DNA from: Asterias rubens
Lineage: Eukaryota > Echinodermata > Asteroidea > Forcipulatida > Asteriidae
Direction: 5' to 3'
DNA: 64,000 nucleotides
Assembly (NCBI RefSeq): GCF_902459465.1
Contig: NW_022985700.1
Span: forward strand, 1-64,000
The translations under genes were made by a program, and so were the position numbers. Within the stretch, counting starts at the first letter, position 1. Each line of letters begins with the position of its first letter. The notes below the pieces were generated by a model. The model was not told the origin of the DNA. It saw only the letters and a program-made list of their open reading frames with translations, and did not search any database. Below, piece by piece: positions 42,069-52,600 of the stretch.

Positions 42069-43124
42069 ATGGAGGCTGTAACAAATGGATCTGGTGGAGT
42101 ATCGTCCTCTGACTGTGTTGTCTCTGGAGATACTCTTTACCAAGTGCTTCGAGCAAGCTACATTGGTATCGACTTCATATTGACTTTATTTGGAAACATA
42201 CTGACAATCATCGTCACGAGAAAAGTTGAGGAGTTCTCGGACAGCACTAAAATATTCATCACATCTTTGGCAGTGGCTGATTTGGGCGTTACGGTCGTCG
42301 CTGCCACATCCTTTACTGCTGAAGTATATGGAAGATGGCCATTCCCTGAATGGATATGCAAAGTTTCCTTTTTAAGTTTTTACATATTCACAGCAGTGTC
42401 TGTGATTATGATTGTTATTATGACTGTGGATCGTTTAGTTGCCGTGGTGAAGCCACTTCGCCATTCCTTGATTCTAACTAAAAGAAGAAGTATCGTAGCA
42501 GCCGTTTGTGTGTGGTTTTGCTGCATTCTTAGCGCTTCTTCCACGACATTTCTCAACACAGTAGAGTACAATGAATGTTCTGCAATCTGTTTGACAAAGG
42601 GAAGGAGTATTGCTCAAACGATCGCATCCGTTATGTTATTTTATATAACGCCTCTGATTTGCATCCTGATCATGAACATACGGTTACTTATGATAGCACG
42701 GCGACACGCACTTCACTTTAGGCGGGTAAGGGTTGCTGCCTCTCTGCCGAACACCGCTGATCAACCGAAACGACCTCCCCCAAGGAATGTCAGAGGAAAA
42801 GCAGTTGGAGTTATTTCTCTTGTGACACTTGCGTTTGCGTTAAGTTGGTCAGTTTACCAGGTGTGTTTGGTACACTCAGCATTTTCCGATGGTAGTCCAT
42901 TTCCAGAGTCAGTGGAGTTCGTCGCTGTGTGGCTTGGATTGACGAACAGTTGGTGGAATGTAATTATTTACTCCATCATGAACAGAAATTTTAGAAACCA
43001 TTTGAAGAGTGTTCTGCTACGGTTGTTCCCGTGGTTTCGAAAGCAAGAGGTGGTAAACTACCGGTACCCAGCAATACCACCTGTAAACAACAACTTAACG
43101 ACAAGACCGGATGACATCGAATGA
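42069..43124 (+). CDS. Orphan class A (rhodopsin-like) GPCR, intronless, copy 2
   Basis: 351 residues, single exon, paralogous along its whole length to the receptor at 33734 (about 60% identical by eye). Landmarks: N43 (TM1), D71 (TM2), C97 and R122 (TM3, DRL instead of DRY), W149 (TM4), P195 (TM5), W260 (TM6). It shares the missing prolines: V262 after the toggle Trp, and NVIIY (N297, V298, Y301) in TM7. The N-terminus has an N-glycosylation sequon (NGS, residues 6-8). The C-terminal tail is longer than in copy 1 and has no palmitoylation-type cysteine. The ligand is unknown. Confidence 0.92.
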   Translation: MEAVTNGSGGVSSSDCVVSGDTLYQVLRASYIGIDFILTLFGNILTIIVTRKVEEFSDSTKIFITSLAVADLGVTVVAATSFTAEVYGRWPFPEWICKVSFLSFYIFTAVSVIMIVIMTVDRLVAVVKPLRHSLILTKRRSIVAAVCVWFCCILSASSTTFLNTVEYNECSAICLTKGRSIAQTIASVMLFYITPLICILIMNIRLLMIARRHALHFRRVRVAASLPNTADQPKRPPPRNVRGKAVGVISLVTLAFALSWSVYQVCLVHSAFSDGSPFPESVEFVAVWLGLTNSWWNVIIYSIMNRNFRNHLKSVLLRLFPWFRKQEVVNYRYPAIPPVNNNLTTRPDDIE

Positions 43125-43300
43125 TATCGAGCAGAGATTTGAGTGGAAGTCATAATCACAACGAGTTTATACAGGCCTACCTCAGAATCACCTCAACCAT
43201 TTTGGAGTCAAACTTTCGAACCATATCTGGGACACCACACCGGCTCTTTTCAGAAAGCCAACACTCACTCAAAAGAGATACTATACACATGATGTTACCC

Positions 43301-43609
43301 TTAATGGGAAGATACACGTTTGGTACTTGTCAAAGACCAGTCTTCTCACTTGGTGTATCCAAGAAAATGATGAAAGAAAAACACCCTTAATGGACGAGTT
43401 TGTGTGCTTTCAGATAAAGAATAAAAGACTTCTAGCTAGAAGTCTTTTATTATTTTAGTGAGAAATTACCTCTTTCTCAAAAACTACGTTACTTCAGAGG
43501 GGAGTCGTTTCCCAGAATGTGTTATACTATCAACAGCTCTCCAATGCTCGTTACCAAGTCAGTTTAATAATTGTTTTGGGTAATTACCAAACGTGTACCT
43601 TCCCTTTAA
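43301..43609. repeat. Family A variant (ACACGTTTGGTA ends)
   Basis: Ends TTAATGGGAAGATACACGTT and CGTGTACCTTCCCTTTAAG define a subfamily with altered termini. Its core is a 32-bp perfect palindrome (43420-43451) centred on CTTCTAGCTAGAAG. It sits 180 bp downstream of GPCR copy 2. Confidence 0.83.
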
Positions 43610-43840
43610 GTCTACTATTTATATGTATGTTCATGAAAGTGATTTTGTGCGCGTTTCAACAATGAACAGTGTAGCCGTATCGGTAAAACTATACACCATG
43701 ACAGCATTAACTCAAATTCACTAAAATATGGTAATTTAATCAATACAAAGACTATGTCTGCAACGAGTGTTAATTTTATGAGTTGGGACAGTTTTATGTT
43801 ATAACAATTTAACAGTATTTTCCTTCTTGAAACGCCATTG

Positions 43841-44712
43841 TACCGTGTGTCTACAAAAAGAAAAAACTTTTGAAATGGCTGCCATAAAAAAAAGTATATG
43901 ATTCGGGAGGAAAAGGTTTAGGTGCATGAATAGCTAATGGTCTCAACTTTCACATGACACCCAAAAGTCCGAAAGTAATTGATGATTGGGTGAACACTTT
44001 TGTGAAGGGTTGAAAATTAGGCTGCGCAGGAATTAGCCTTCCCTTTGTGAGAGATAGTCCTTTGTAGCTTACAACATTCAATCCAAGATTTCGGCTACTT
44101 CAGGTCAATGTGTAACCTGAAGAATAAGTAGCCAACATCTGTGACATTCATGTTTTCAACAAGCCGTATTTGAATTATCAATTTACTTAATCCCACCTTA
44201 TCATTAAGAAAAAATAATCAAATGTTCAATTCATCTTTCAATGACTGAAACGTGGGGTGAAGGTTTTTATTCAAAGTCACAGATGTGAAAAACGCAGTTT
44301 GTAACATGGGAGTTGCAACAAGTACCATCACCCCATCCTGACTCCCGTGATCACACCACTGAGTCTACAAGGGGAAGTTTCAATGCTACAAGAACAAAAA
44401 TGCAGTTCCTGTTCACTCATTAAAAAACAAAATTGTTTAATAAACCATTAAATTCACTCAGCAAACCCAAACTGATCGCATTTGATCATGAATTTATCAA
44501 GGAAGGCTAATTCCTGCACAGCCTATTTTCCTACCCTTCACAAAAGTGAGTATAGTGCTCACCCAGGCATTAATTATTTTCCTGACTTTTTGGCGTCATA
44601 TGAAAGTTGAGATCATTAGCTATCCATACACAAAAACATTAAGCTCCAGAATCGTATATTTTTTATTCGGCAGCCATTTCAAAGGTGTATAGTTTTTTTG
44701 AGACACCCGGTA
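43841..44712. repeat. 872-bp foldback element with arms of about 220 bp
   Basis: The left arm 43841-44060 (ACCGTGTGTCT, GAAATGGCTGCC, ATAGCTAATGGTCTCAACTT, GGAATTAGCCTTCC) is repeated inverted at 44495-44712 (GGAAGGCTAATTCC, AAGTTGAGATCATTAGCTAT, GGCAGCCATTTC, AGACACCCGGTA). Imperfect, so old. The central 430 bp is unpaired and non-coding. Confidence 0.8.
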
Positions 44713-46266
44713 TGTTTTATAAGACAAGTCATGGTTTCTTGTATTAGTAAGTGTGAAAGTTAAACACGCATTGTTCAATCTGACTTGTAAGGAGACAAAC
44801 CAAAGCAATAGCATACAACTGTCATTTGCATTGCAGCCCTTTGCTAACCCCCACCCCCCGTAGTTTAGCTCATACACTAACTGTTTTGCCCTTAAATAAC
44901 AATGTTCAGCAACCTGAAACTTTCGGTATAAATGTGAAGACAAAGGAGTCTTACCGAGAAGAAATTATGCTTGGGCCTACCTGCCATTTTTAGAAAAATA
45001 TTCATTCTGAACTACCGCACATCAACGGTGCTTCAAATATCTAATCCGCATGGGTTTTTATTTATTTGTTGTCTTCATATTATGTTTCACGGCAAGTTTG
45101 ATTAATTCCTTCGTCTCCCAACAACACTGTATTTTCTTGGCAACGAACGCATTAATGTCGGCGATTAAATGTTGACTTTAAACAATTACGTGTACGAATC
45201 GCCGTTGGTATCGAAGACGATATTGTTATTTTTTTGTTATACATCATGCATGAATAAAAGACAACTGTCTCTCTGGACTAGTCAATGTAGAGCAACATCG
45301 TAAAAGGATGTACAATTCTCACGATTGATCGTTAATTCAAGGATAAGTTCGTTGGCTGCTGCAAACAAATAATTAGGTTAATTGAAAATAGCAAACAGGC
45401 TCGTCAAATTTCAACAGGGCCAGTAAAACGCCGATAATAGGCATGACGGGTTGGCCTATACTGTTATAACAGCAATTAGCCATAATTGGTCATAGTTATG
45501 AAGTACCAATAAATAAAGATAATGGACTTCTATATATAGTCAAAAATTAGTTGTTATTTCTTTTACTTTACTGAATATTATATTTATGAAAAATCCATAC
45601 CTGATCAGACTTTTCTTTTCCTTCTTGAATTTTAAGCAGCGGATCTAAAGGAGATGAAAGCTGATATAATAAATGGACATTTTCTGGGTCAAATTCTCCA
45701 AATTTGGGGGTTTGTTCTTGTCCTGGAATTGATGTTTTTTTATTTACATTGGATGCTCATTTTAAGTACAATATGCTACAGTGTTGCCATGCATAAACAG
45801 GGATGGGAGTAATATCTGACACAACAAAACTCTGAAACTGTGATTCAGAGGTTACATTTATTTTAAAATGACGGCTATCCCACCTTGTGATAACAGAGTC
45901 CAAGAAGCTTTTGGGAACAGTATCTTCAGTGCTGGAGAAGTAGATCAAAGAGCATGCGTTATTTTATTTGGAAAAATACAGGGTTTCTATAACTACAATG
46001 TACTATCTCAAACTATTATATTGAAATTCAATCTAATCGACTTGTTAATAGCCACACTGCAGATGATTTCGTCCCGGCCTAGTTCCAAATCGACTAGTGT
46101 GAATTTGAGACTAAAACCTGAAGAGGGTATAGACTTTAAAGTGTCTGAATTCAGAAAAAAGTTTCATCCCTTATTTGAACACATTTTTAAAACAAGCCGT
46201 TCTCACAGGTGTGATGTATTCTGTGATTTCCGAATTGTGTGGTGAGAGTTGATAGGCCTACAATCA
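44713..46266. other. Intergenic, no supported gene
   Basis: A 125-codon plus-strand frame at 45868-46245 has no recognised domain. The rest is AT-rich. Confidence 0.4.
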
Positions 46267-46398
46267 GGCCTCAATTTCATAAAGCTTGTAAAAGCACAAA
46301 AACTTGCTAAGCACAGAAATGTTTTGCTTAGCATAAATAGGTTACCATCAAAAATTTCCAGCATAATTTTCTGCTGAACAGCTTAATGAAATTGGGCC
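46267..46398. repeat. Family B foldback, copy 4 (short)
   Basis: GGCCTCAATTTCATAAAGC at left and GCTTAATGAAATTGGGCC at right; only 132 bp, so the centre is deleted. Confidence 0.75.
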
Positions 46399-46442
46399 AT
46401 GGTTGTTAGATGCCATGTATTTAACAACAATTTGAAACTAAC

Positions 46443-46814
46443 AAAGGCACTGTACACGTTTGGTACTTGTCAAAGACCAGTGTGTTCTCACTTGGTGTAT
46501 CCCACCATAAGCATAAAATAACAAGTCTGTGATAATTTGGGCTCAATTGGTCATCGAAGTTGCGAACAAATTATGAAATGAAAAACACTCTTGTTGGACG
46601 AGCTTGTGTGCTTTCAGATAGGAATAAAAGACTTCTTGCTAGAAGTCTTTGATTATTTTAGTGAGAAATTACCTCTCTCAAAATCTACAATACTTCAGAG
46701 GGAGTCGTTTCCAACAATGTTTTATACAATCAACAGCTCTCCAATGCTTCTACAAAGTCCGTTTTTAAGTTCATACTTGTTTTGAGTTATTACCAAACGT
46801 GTTCCTTCCCTTTA
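46443..46814. repeat. Family A variant, second copy
   Basis: Ends AAAGGCACTGTACACGTTTG and CGTGTTCCTTCCCTTTAAAG. The core hairpin AAAAGACTTCT-TGCT-AGAAGTCTTT (46626-46651) is nearly the same as at 43420. Confidence 0.83.
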
Positions 46815-49256
46815 AAGCGGTGTCATAATAATATATATGTTTAACAGTTTCATGAAATTTATAGGACCATGGTTCTCACGCCAGCTACTCGCTGTATAAA
46901 GATTGTGTTTAATGACACTTCAGTTCTTAAAATTCACTCGAATCTGTTAATATAATATGGAAATTGGTTGTCCACTTTATAAATTTATCACAGGTAGCAA
47001 TTCCAGAGTAAGACCAGCGTATGTGTAACAGATTCGGCCTCCTTACTTCGGCATGGGACTTCAGACCCACACTTACAAGAAATAAATGAGACATTCAGAA
47101 ACGTGATTAGATTTTTAATAACGAAGCACAAGAGTTTAGATGTTGACAAAGCTATCCAAAAAACAAAGGCCGGTCTTTCTCTTAACACTTCCTTGAATTC
47201 AGAACTGATCGAGTGTAACATTGGTTGATAATTGAACGGGAAGAAGGCGGTGGTGCATAATATGTAACGGTAGACACGTGTTTTTATTCTCACACGTGTG
47301 TCTTAGATAATACTAATATTGTCCCAAAATTCTGAAGTATACACGTGAGGCGAAGCCCAACACTGTTGAGGGCCATCATCTTGTTCAGAATCCGTGACAG
47401 TGAAATCAATGTTTGATATCAGGCTTAGTTTTGCCAACAGTATTTTTAACATAGAAGAATATGAGTCCGACAGCGTTTGGTTAGAAACTACACATTTTTA
47501 TTCTCACTATTTGTTCATTGTCTGCCAGTTTAACACTAAGTAATTGTTTCCATATGGATAAGAGTATTATATTAGGTCAGACAGAGTCTATTATTTTGTT
47601 CATTGTCTGCCGCTTAAACACTATGTATTCTTTCAATCTAATGTTTTCTGACTGATCAAAACAAGCATGAATATTTTCTATGGGAATTGTGTACACTATA
47701 CCACAAAAAATGCATAAACTAACTTGTCTTTGCAAAAACATAGTACAAAATCAAACGCACACTTTTGAGGAAAAATAATGTAGTACACCGTCTTCATTCT
47801 AATCCAGAACATAATTGTGCGAGGAGTTTTTCATGCCTGTCATCAAGAGTCAATCGGGGATAATGCTTCTCAATAATTGCGAGTTTTTAAGAGGTCCCTT
47901 GTCCAACATTGAAATCCTTGGTCTATATTTAAGTTCTACATGTACGTAAATCAGTGCAGAAACTATTTTAATATGCCAAAAAGAACCAATACACTGTCAT
48001 CGTTTGACACTGCAAACGGACTTTCTAATTAAAAGTGTTGCAGTGTGTCCCAAAAGAAAATAAATGAGTATTTCTCTAGCACCCAGTATGCAAAATGATG
48101 AACGATTTTCCAACTCGTTTTCAGTCCTTGGTGACAAATTGACTGTGTGAACATGTTGATCTTTAACACGCTCTTGTCTTGTAAATTTTGTCTTACATTT
48201 GATGAATGTGGAAATAACAAATTTAAAGGGTATTTTAATGCCGTTGTTTTTTAAGGAGTGCCCAAGGATATTTTTTTTCTTTTCTTCAAATGAAACAGAA
48301 GCATGCAGTTTTTCAATGATAATAAAGTGGTTTTCTTCGTTTTGCACTTTAACCTAAAACTAAAAAACTAAAATATAACAAAGTAAAATCAAATCAAATC
48401 AATTAAAGCACTAAACTCAACTACTATAAACAAATTTGTACATTGGCTTTAACAAGCAAGTATTGACACTATTTTTTTTCATGAGAAGTTTAAAATTACG
48501 TTAACAAAGAAAATCACCAAATGTATGAGAAAGTCATGGGACACATCGAATAAACACTTAATTTTCCCATCCGAAGGGTAAATGTTCACTACTTCAGAAT
48601 GTAATATTTAATAAAGAAAAATGAAACACAACTTGGATGTTCAGATCAGGTACCTTTTAAAACATGCAACATTTGGTGCCATGGAAACAAGGGGCAATAG
48701 GTTTAACCTCCTTGTACTTACTTTTCTTTAAAACGCCCCACACCAACATACATGAACACCTACAAAAAAGTTAATCCTCAGGAGATCCAAAACATTAACC
48801 CTATCTTTCTTAATAGTAAAAATAAAACCATTATGATATCCTATGCACTCAGTATACCTAAATATCAATTTTTTTGTACTGGCCAAAAAGTAACCGTTAA
48901 GACATATCAAACAATCTAGAACCATTTTCTTTTTTAACAATAACCTAAATTTGTTTTATGTGATGTCCACCACCAACACTTCCAGCCCCACCCCTCCCCC
49001 CCCCCCCCCCCCCCCCCGGCCGATTACACTTCCTGTGCTCTTTCATTGTGACTCCCCACCAACAAGAGCATTATATCTAGGGCATTGTCATCACCAAATT
49101 GACTTCCAGCCACAGCCTGCTGCAACAACAAATAAAGCAACTTAATATATATTGCATGGATAAGACTTTATGCTAACCTACCTGGTTGATGTTCCCTTCA
49201 ACTCTGGTTATATCTGTTCTACTGATCAGGTACAGCTAGCCTATCTCCAGTTGGAT
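46815..49256. other. Intergenic downstream of MMTAG2, no gene seen
   Basis: Includes the probable MMTAG2 3' UTR (below 49257) and the C22 tract. 47510 and 47595 share TTGTTCATTGTCTGCC and a following ACACTA block, a small duplication. Confidence 0.45.
48993..49018. repeat. Long C homopolymer
   Basis: About 22 consecutive C after a short CCCCTCC lead, the longest of many G/C homopolymer tracts in the window. Length is likely to be assembly-sensitive. Confidence 0.9.
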
Positions 49257-49635
49257 CTATCTACGTCTACTTGATCTGTCCTCTCTAAGGCCTATGGGAC
49301 TTCTCTCTCTGTGTTTATAATGCGTGTTTTTAGGTTTTCTGGGCGGGGAGGTTGATTCTGATCTATCTCTGTGTCTTGAACGGTAATCTTCTGAGTGTCT
49401 ATGTGAGTGGTTTGTGCTCTTATCCAGTGAATCGGAATAAGTCCCTTTTCTATTTGCATAATCTCTTTGTTTATGCTTTGAGATCGTCTCATCCGACTGC
49501 CTTGATTGGTGATTACCTCTTGATGTTGACTTTTCATATGAGTTTGTCCTCCTGGGCCCGTTCTCAGTGTGTGATTTTCGCTGCTTCACTCTGCGTTGTT
49601 CTTCATCATCATGACTACTGCTGTGGAATTTCCTT
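49257..49635 (-). CDS. MMTAG2: MMTAG2 exon 6 (Arg/Ser/His-rich tail, stop codon)
   Basis: Encodes [15 protein letters not shown] through HKHRERSPI-like repeats to SSRRR and a TAG stop. The acceptor is TTTTGCAG. The low-complexity composition fits an unstructured nuclear protein tail. Confidence 0.82.
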
Positions 49636-52600
49636 CTGCAAAAGAACAAATTTATCATCAGCCATGTAGTACTACTGCTAATGAAAGTTAAATTTGATGT
49701 TTTTGCCATGTTTTCAAAATAAGGACAGTTTAACTTACATAAATCGTTTACCACTAAACATTGGATGGCCCAATTTTCGCTGTGAACAAACTACAAAAAT
49801 ATCAATTGGCAACCATTCATGTCAACCCGAAATGAAATGTGTCAATCTATAAAAACAGCAGTTTAACATTTTAATCCTTAATGTTTTCTTCAAATTGGCC
49901 ACAAATTGAGTGCACTTTTAAAGACTGCACAGAAATTGCTACCTAAACACTAACCATAATGGGTTTTGTTTGAAACGAGTGTACACATGAGGGCTAGAGG
50001 AAAAAAGCAATCAGCCACATTTCATGAACTCTTAAAGGTCAAGATGGTTGTGAACAAAATAAACCAATCAATCTGAATAAAAACACAGCATACTTTGCTT
50101 GGGGAGGGGGGGGGGCAACTACTGGTCCAGGTTTCATAAAATAACCAAGTAATTGATGTGGTGTCATGCCAGCAGTATATGGACATTGACAAATTAGGTA
50201 CCCACCTAACCATGAGGAGCCCCATGTGACATAATTTATATGTCGCATTTTGAAAATCCTGCTAAAAATGAAAACAATAAGTCCAACACCCACTACAAGA
50301 CCCACTGTGACATAGACCTTTTGGCAAATAATCATTGCACAAATGCTTACTGTTGAATGAGGTGCATGCTGGTTTGCGATAAGGTCTATAATGGGGGCGT
50401 TCGTTTAGCTGCCCGAGTCGACCCCGCAGTGCTCACTCGGGTGAGCCCCTGACAACAGCTAATCGAACGATCACACTCCCCCTCTCGTGGTGATGGCATG
50501 TACCTCAGGTGACCCCCCTGGTGACCCACTCCACAAGCATGGCACTGGGGGCTGACCCGGGTGAGCCCTGTCAAAGCTATTTGAACGTACCGGGGCAGAC
50601 CGTGGTCGACATAGGGAAGCTAAGCGAACGCACCCATTATTATTAATTTTGGTGTTGGATTTTACCCATTCACTAATGTGTGTTAGCACTGTTTACTCAG
50701 TACTTCCCCCCGAGTCCTGTGAAAAAATATGACAGCCATGTTACTCGGATGGGATTTGAACCCAGACCCTTTCAATTTCAGAGCAGTGTCTTACCAACTA
50801 GGTCTATTATTGTAACATAAATAGCGCCCTCTACTTTCATACCTATTAAATTTTGCAGCCGTTGCTTAATCTCCTCCACTACAACACCCACCCACTTATT
50901 ATTATTAAGAAACATTTAATCAAACTGAAAGCAGTAACTAAGAAAATCTCACCTTTGGGTCAGCCTTTCTTCCTCAGAATCAGCTGAACTGGATGAATCA
51001 GATTCACTTGATGAGTCCGAAGAACTTGACTCTGAACTAGATTCCGAACTGGAGACGTTACGACGTTTCTTCTTCTTCTTTCCTTTTGTCTTTTTAGATT
51101 TCTTTTGTTTCTCCTTTCGTTGTTTTTTCTTCTTTCTTTTTTCTTTGTGAGATCTGAAAACAGAGCAAAAGTATTTGAAGAAGAAACTGTTATTAAAACT
51201 GCTGATAAGTCATTATGTTGATAAAGGAATAAATACCGGCAGCAAATAATATTCCCTCAATGATAAAAATATTCCTACCGTTTAGAATGTTTTTTGGACG
51301 CATGCTCCGTCTCAACTCTTGAGGTTTGACTTGGTGGCTGGATGTACTATAACGAAACAAAAAAACAAGCAAATTAAGTTTCAAGAAACAAAACAGCTTT
51401 GAATAAAAACAAAGTGTATCCCACAACTCTCCAAATCTCATTTTAAACTGACAAATTATACAGTATTCCCAATGGAATCAGAAACAGTGACTGTGACTGT
51501 GTTAAATATGGGAGGTCAGGTTGGTGTATAGTGAAAGTCAGGCAAGACACTCACTACTAGTGAGTGTCTTGCCTGACTTTCCACCTCTGGGTTACCAGTT
51601 TGAATCCCACCGGGGACAGAATGGGGATTGTGTTTTCAGTCCCTACATTTAATACAGCATGGGTTTTCCCTGGAATAATTATATTGGGTTTGCTTCCCAC
51701 ATCTAAAATTGAAACTTCCTCATTATTTTCTTTCCTTTGGGTTCTTGGCTAGTGCAGTGTTCAACTTCATTTTTCCCAGAGTCCTTGGCTTTACAAACAA
51801 AGTCAATAAATTAAACGAAATATCAGCCTACCTGTGATGAAGCTGCCGCTTGTGGGGAGGTTTTCACAACCTTCTGTCCCCTGGAAACAATTGAAATAAA
51901 AATATTACGTCAATAAACAAGTAAGCATGACAGTACCAGCTTTGTTGTAGTGAGTTTGAAATATCATTAAAGCATGTGGACAATATTGGTGTGACCAAAA
52001 CAGACCAGTAAAGGGTTAGGCTCAAGCGGTCTCCACCGTCATGAACAAATAGTGGAAACCCCATCACTCTGTTTTTACTGTTTTAAAACATCAGACTTTG
52101 GACATATGCATCATTCAAAATTGTTTGCCATAAACTTGAATTACATCCAATTGGAGGTAATTGGATTATTGGAGGTAATCCATAGCTATGGCATAAGCCT
52201 ACATGTACCTAAATGTATGGATCTGATCTCAAATTGATATTTTTGTAACATAAGTGTACCCTTCAAGCGACCCCCTTGCATTTTGCACTCGCTCAAACAG
52301 CACCCTCACTGTTCATGAGGTCAGTCACTGAAGACCAATATCATTAGCTGAGAGTTGGGCATAGTGGGTACACACTTCGCTCGGCCCCAGCGGCCAGTCT
52401 ATCCAGGACCGCTGAGATGGGCTAATCGCTTGCACAGATTCTTGTTCAGGAAGTACGTCATGTGGTGCAGTGTGAGTGTGATGCATGATGGGACTGCGCA
52501 TTATTAAACCAATGTGCGTGCATGATACGTTTGCCCATCCCAGCGCCTTTGGTTAAAGCAAGGCGCTGGGGACGAGCGAAGGTACCCACATGATGCACCA

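Noticed and set aside
41851-42571. Minus-strand ORFs over GPCR copy 2
   Set aside because: Antisense shadows of the receptor coding sequence.
45868-46245. 125-codon plus-strand ORF
   Set aside because: No recognised domain, no clear promoter or homologue, partly antisense to another open frame. Could be a transposon fragment, but unsupported.
49636-49754. Upstream extension of the MMTAG2 last exon
   Set aside because: The open frame continues 5' but a TTTTGCAG acceptor at 49636 gives exact frame with exon 5; the extension is hydrophobic and unlike the family.
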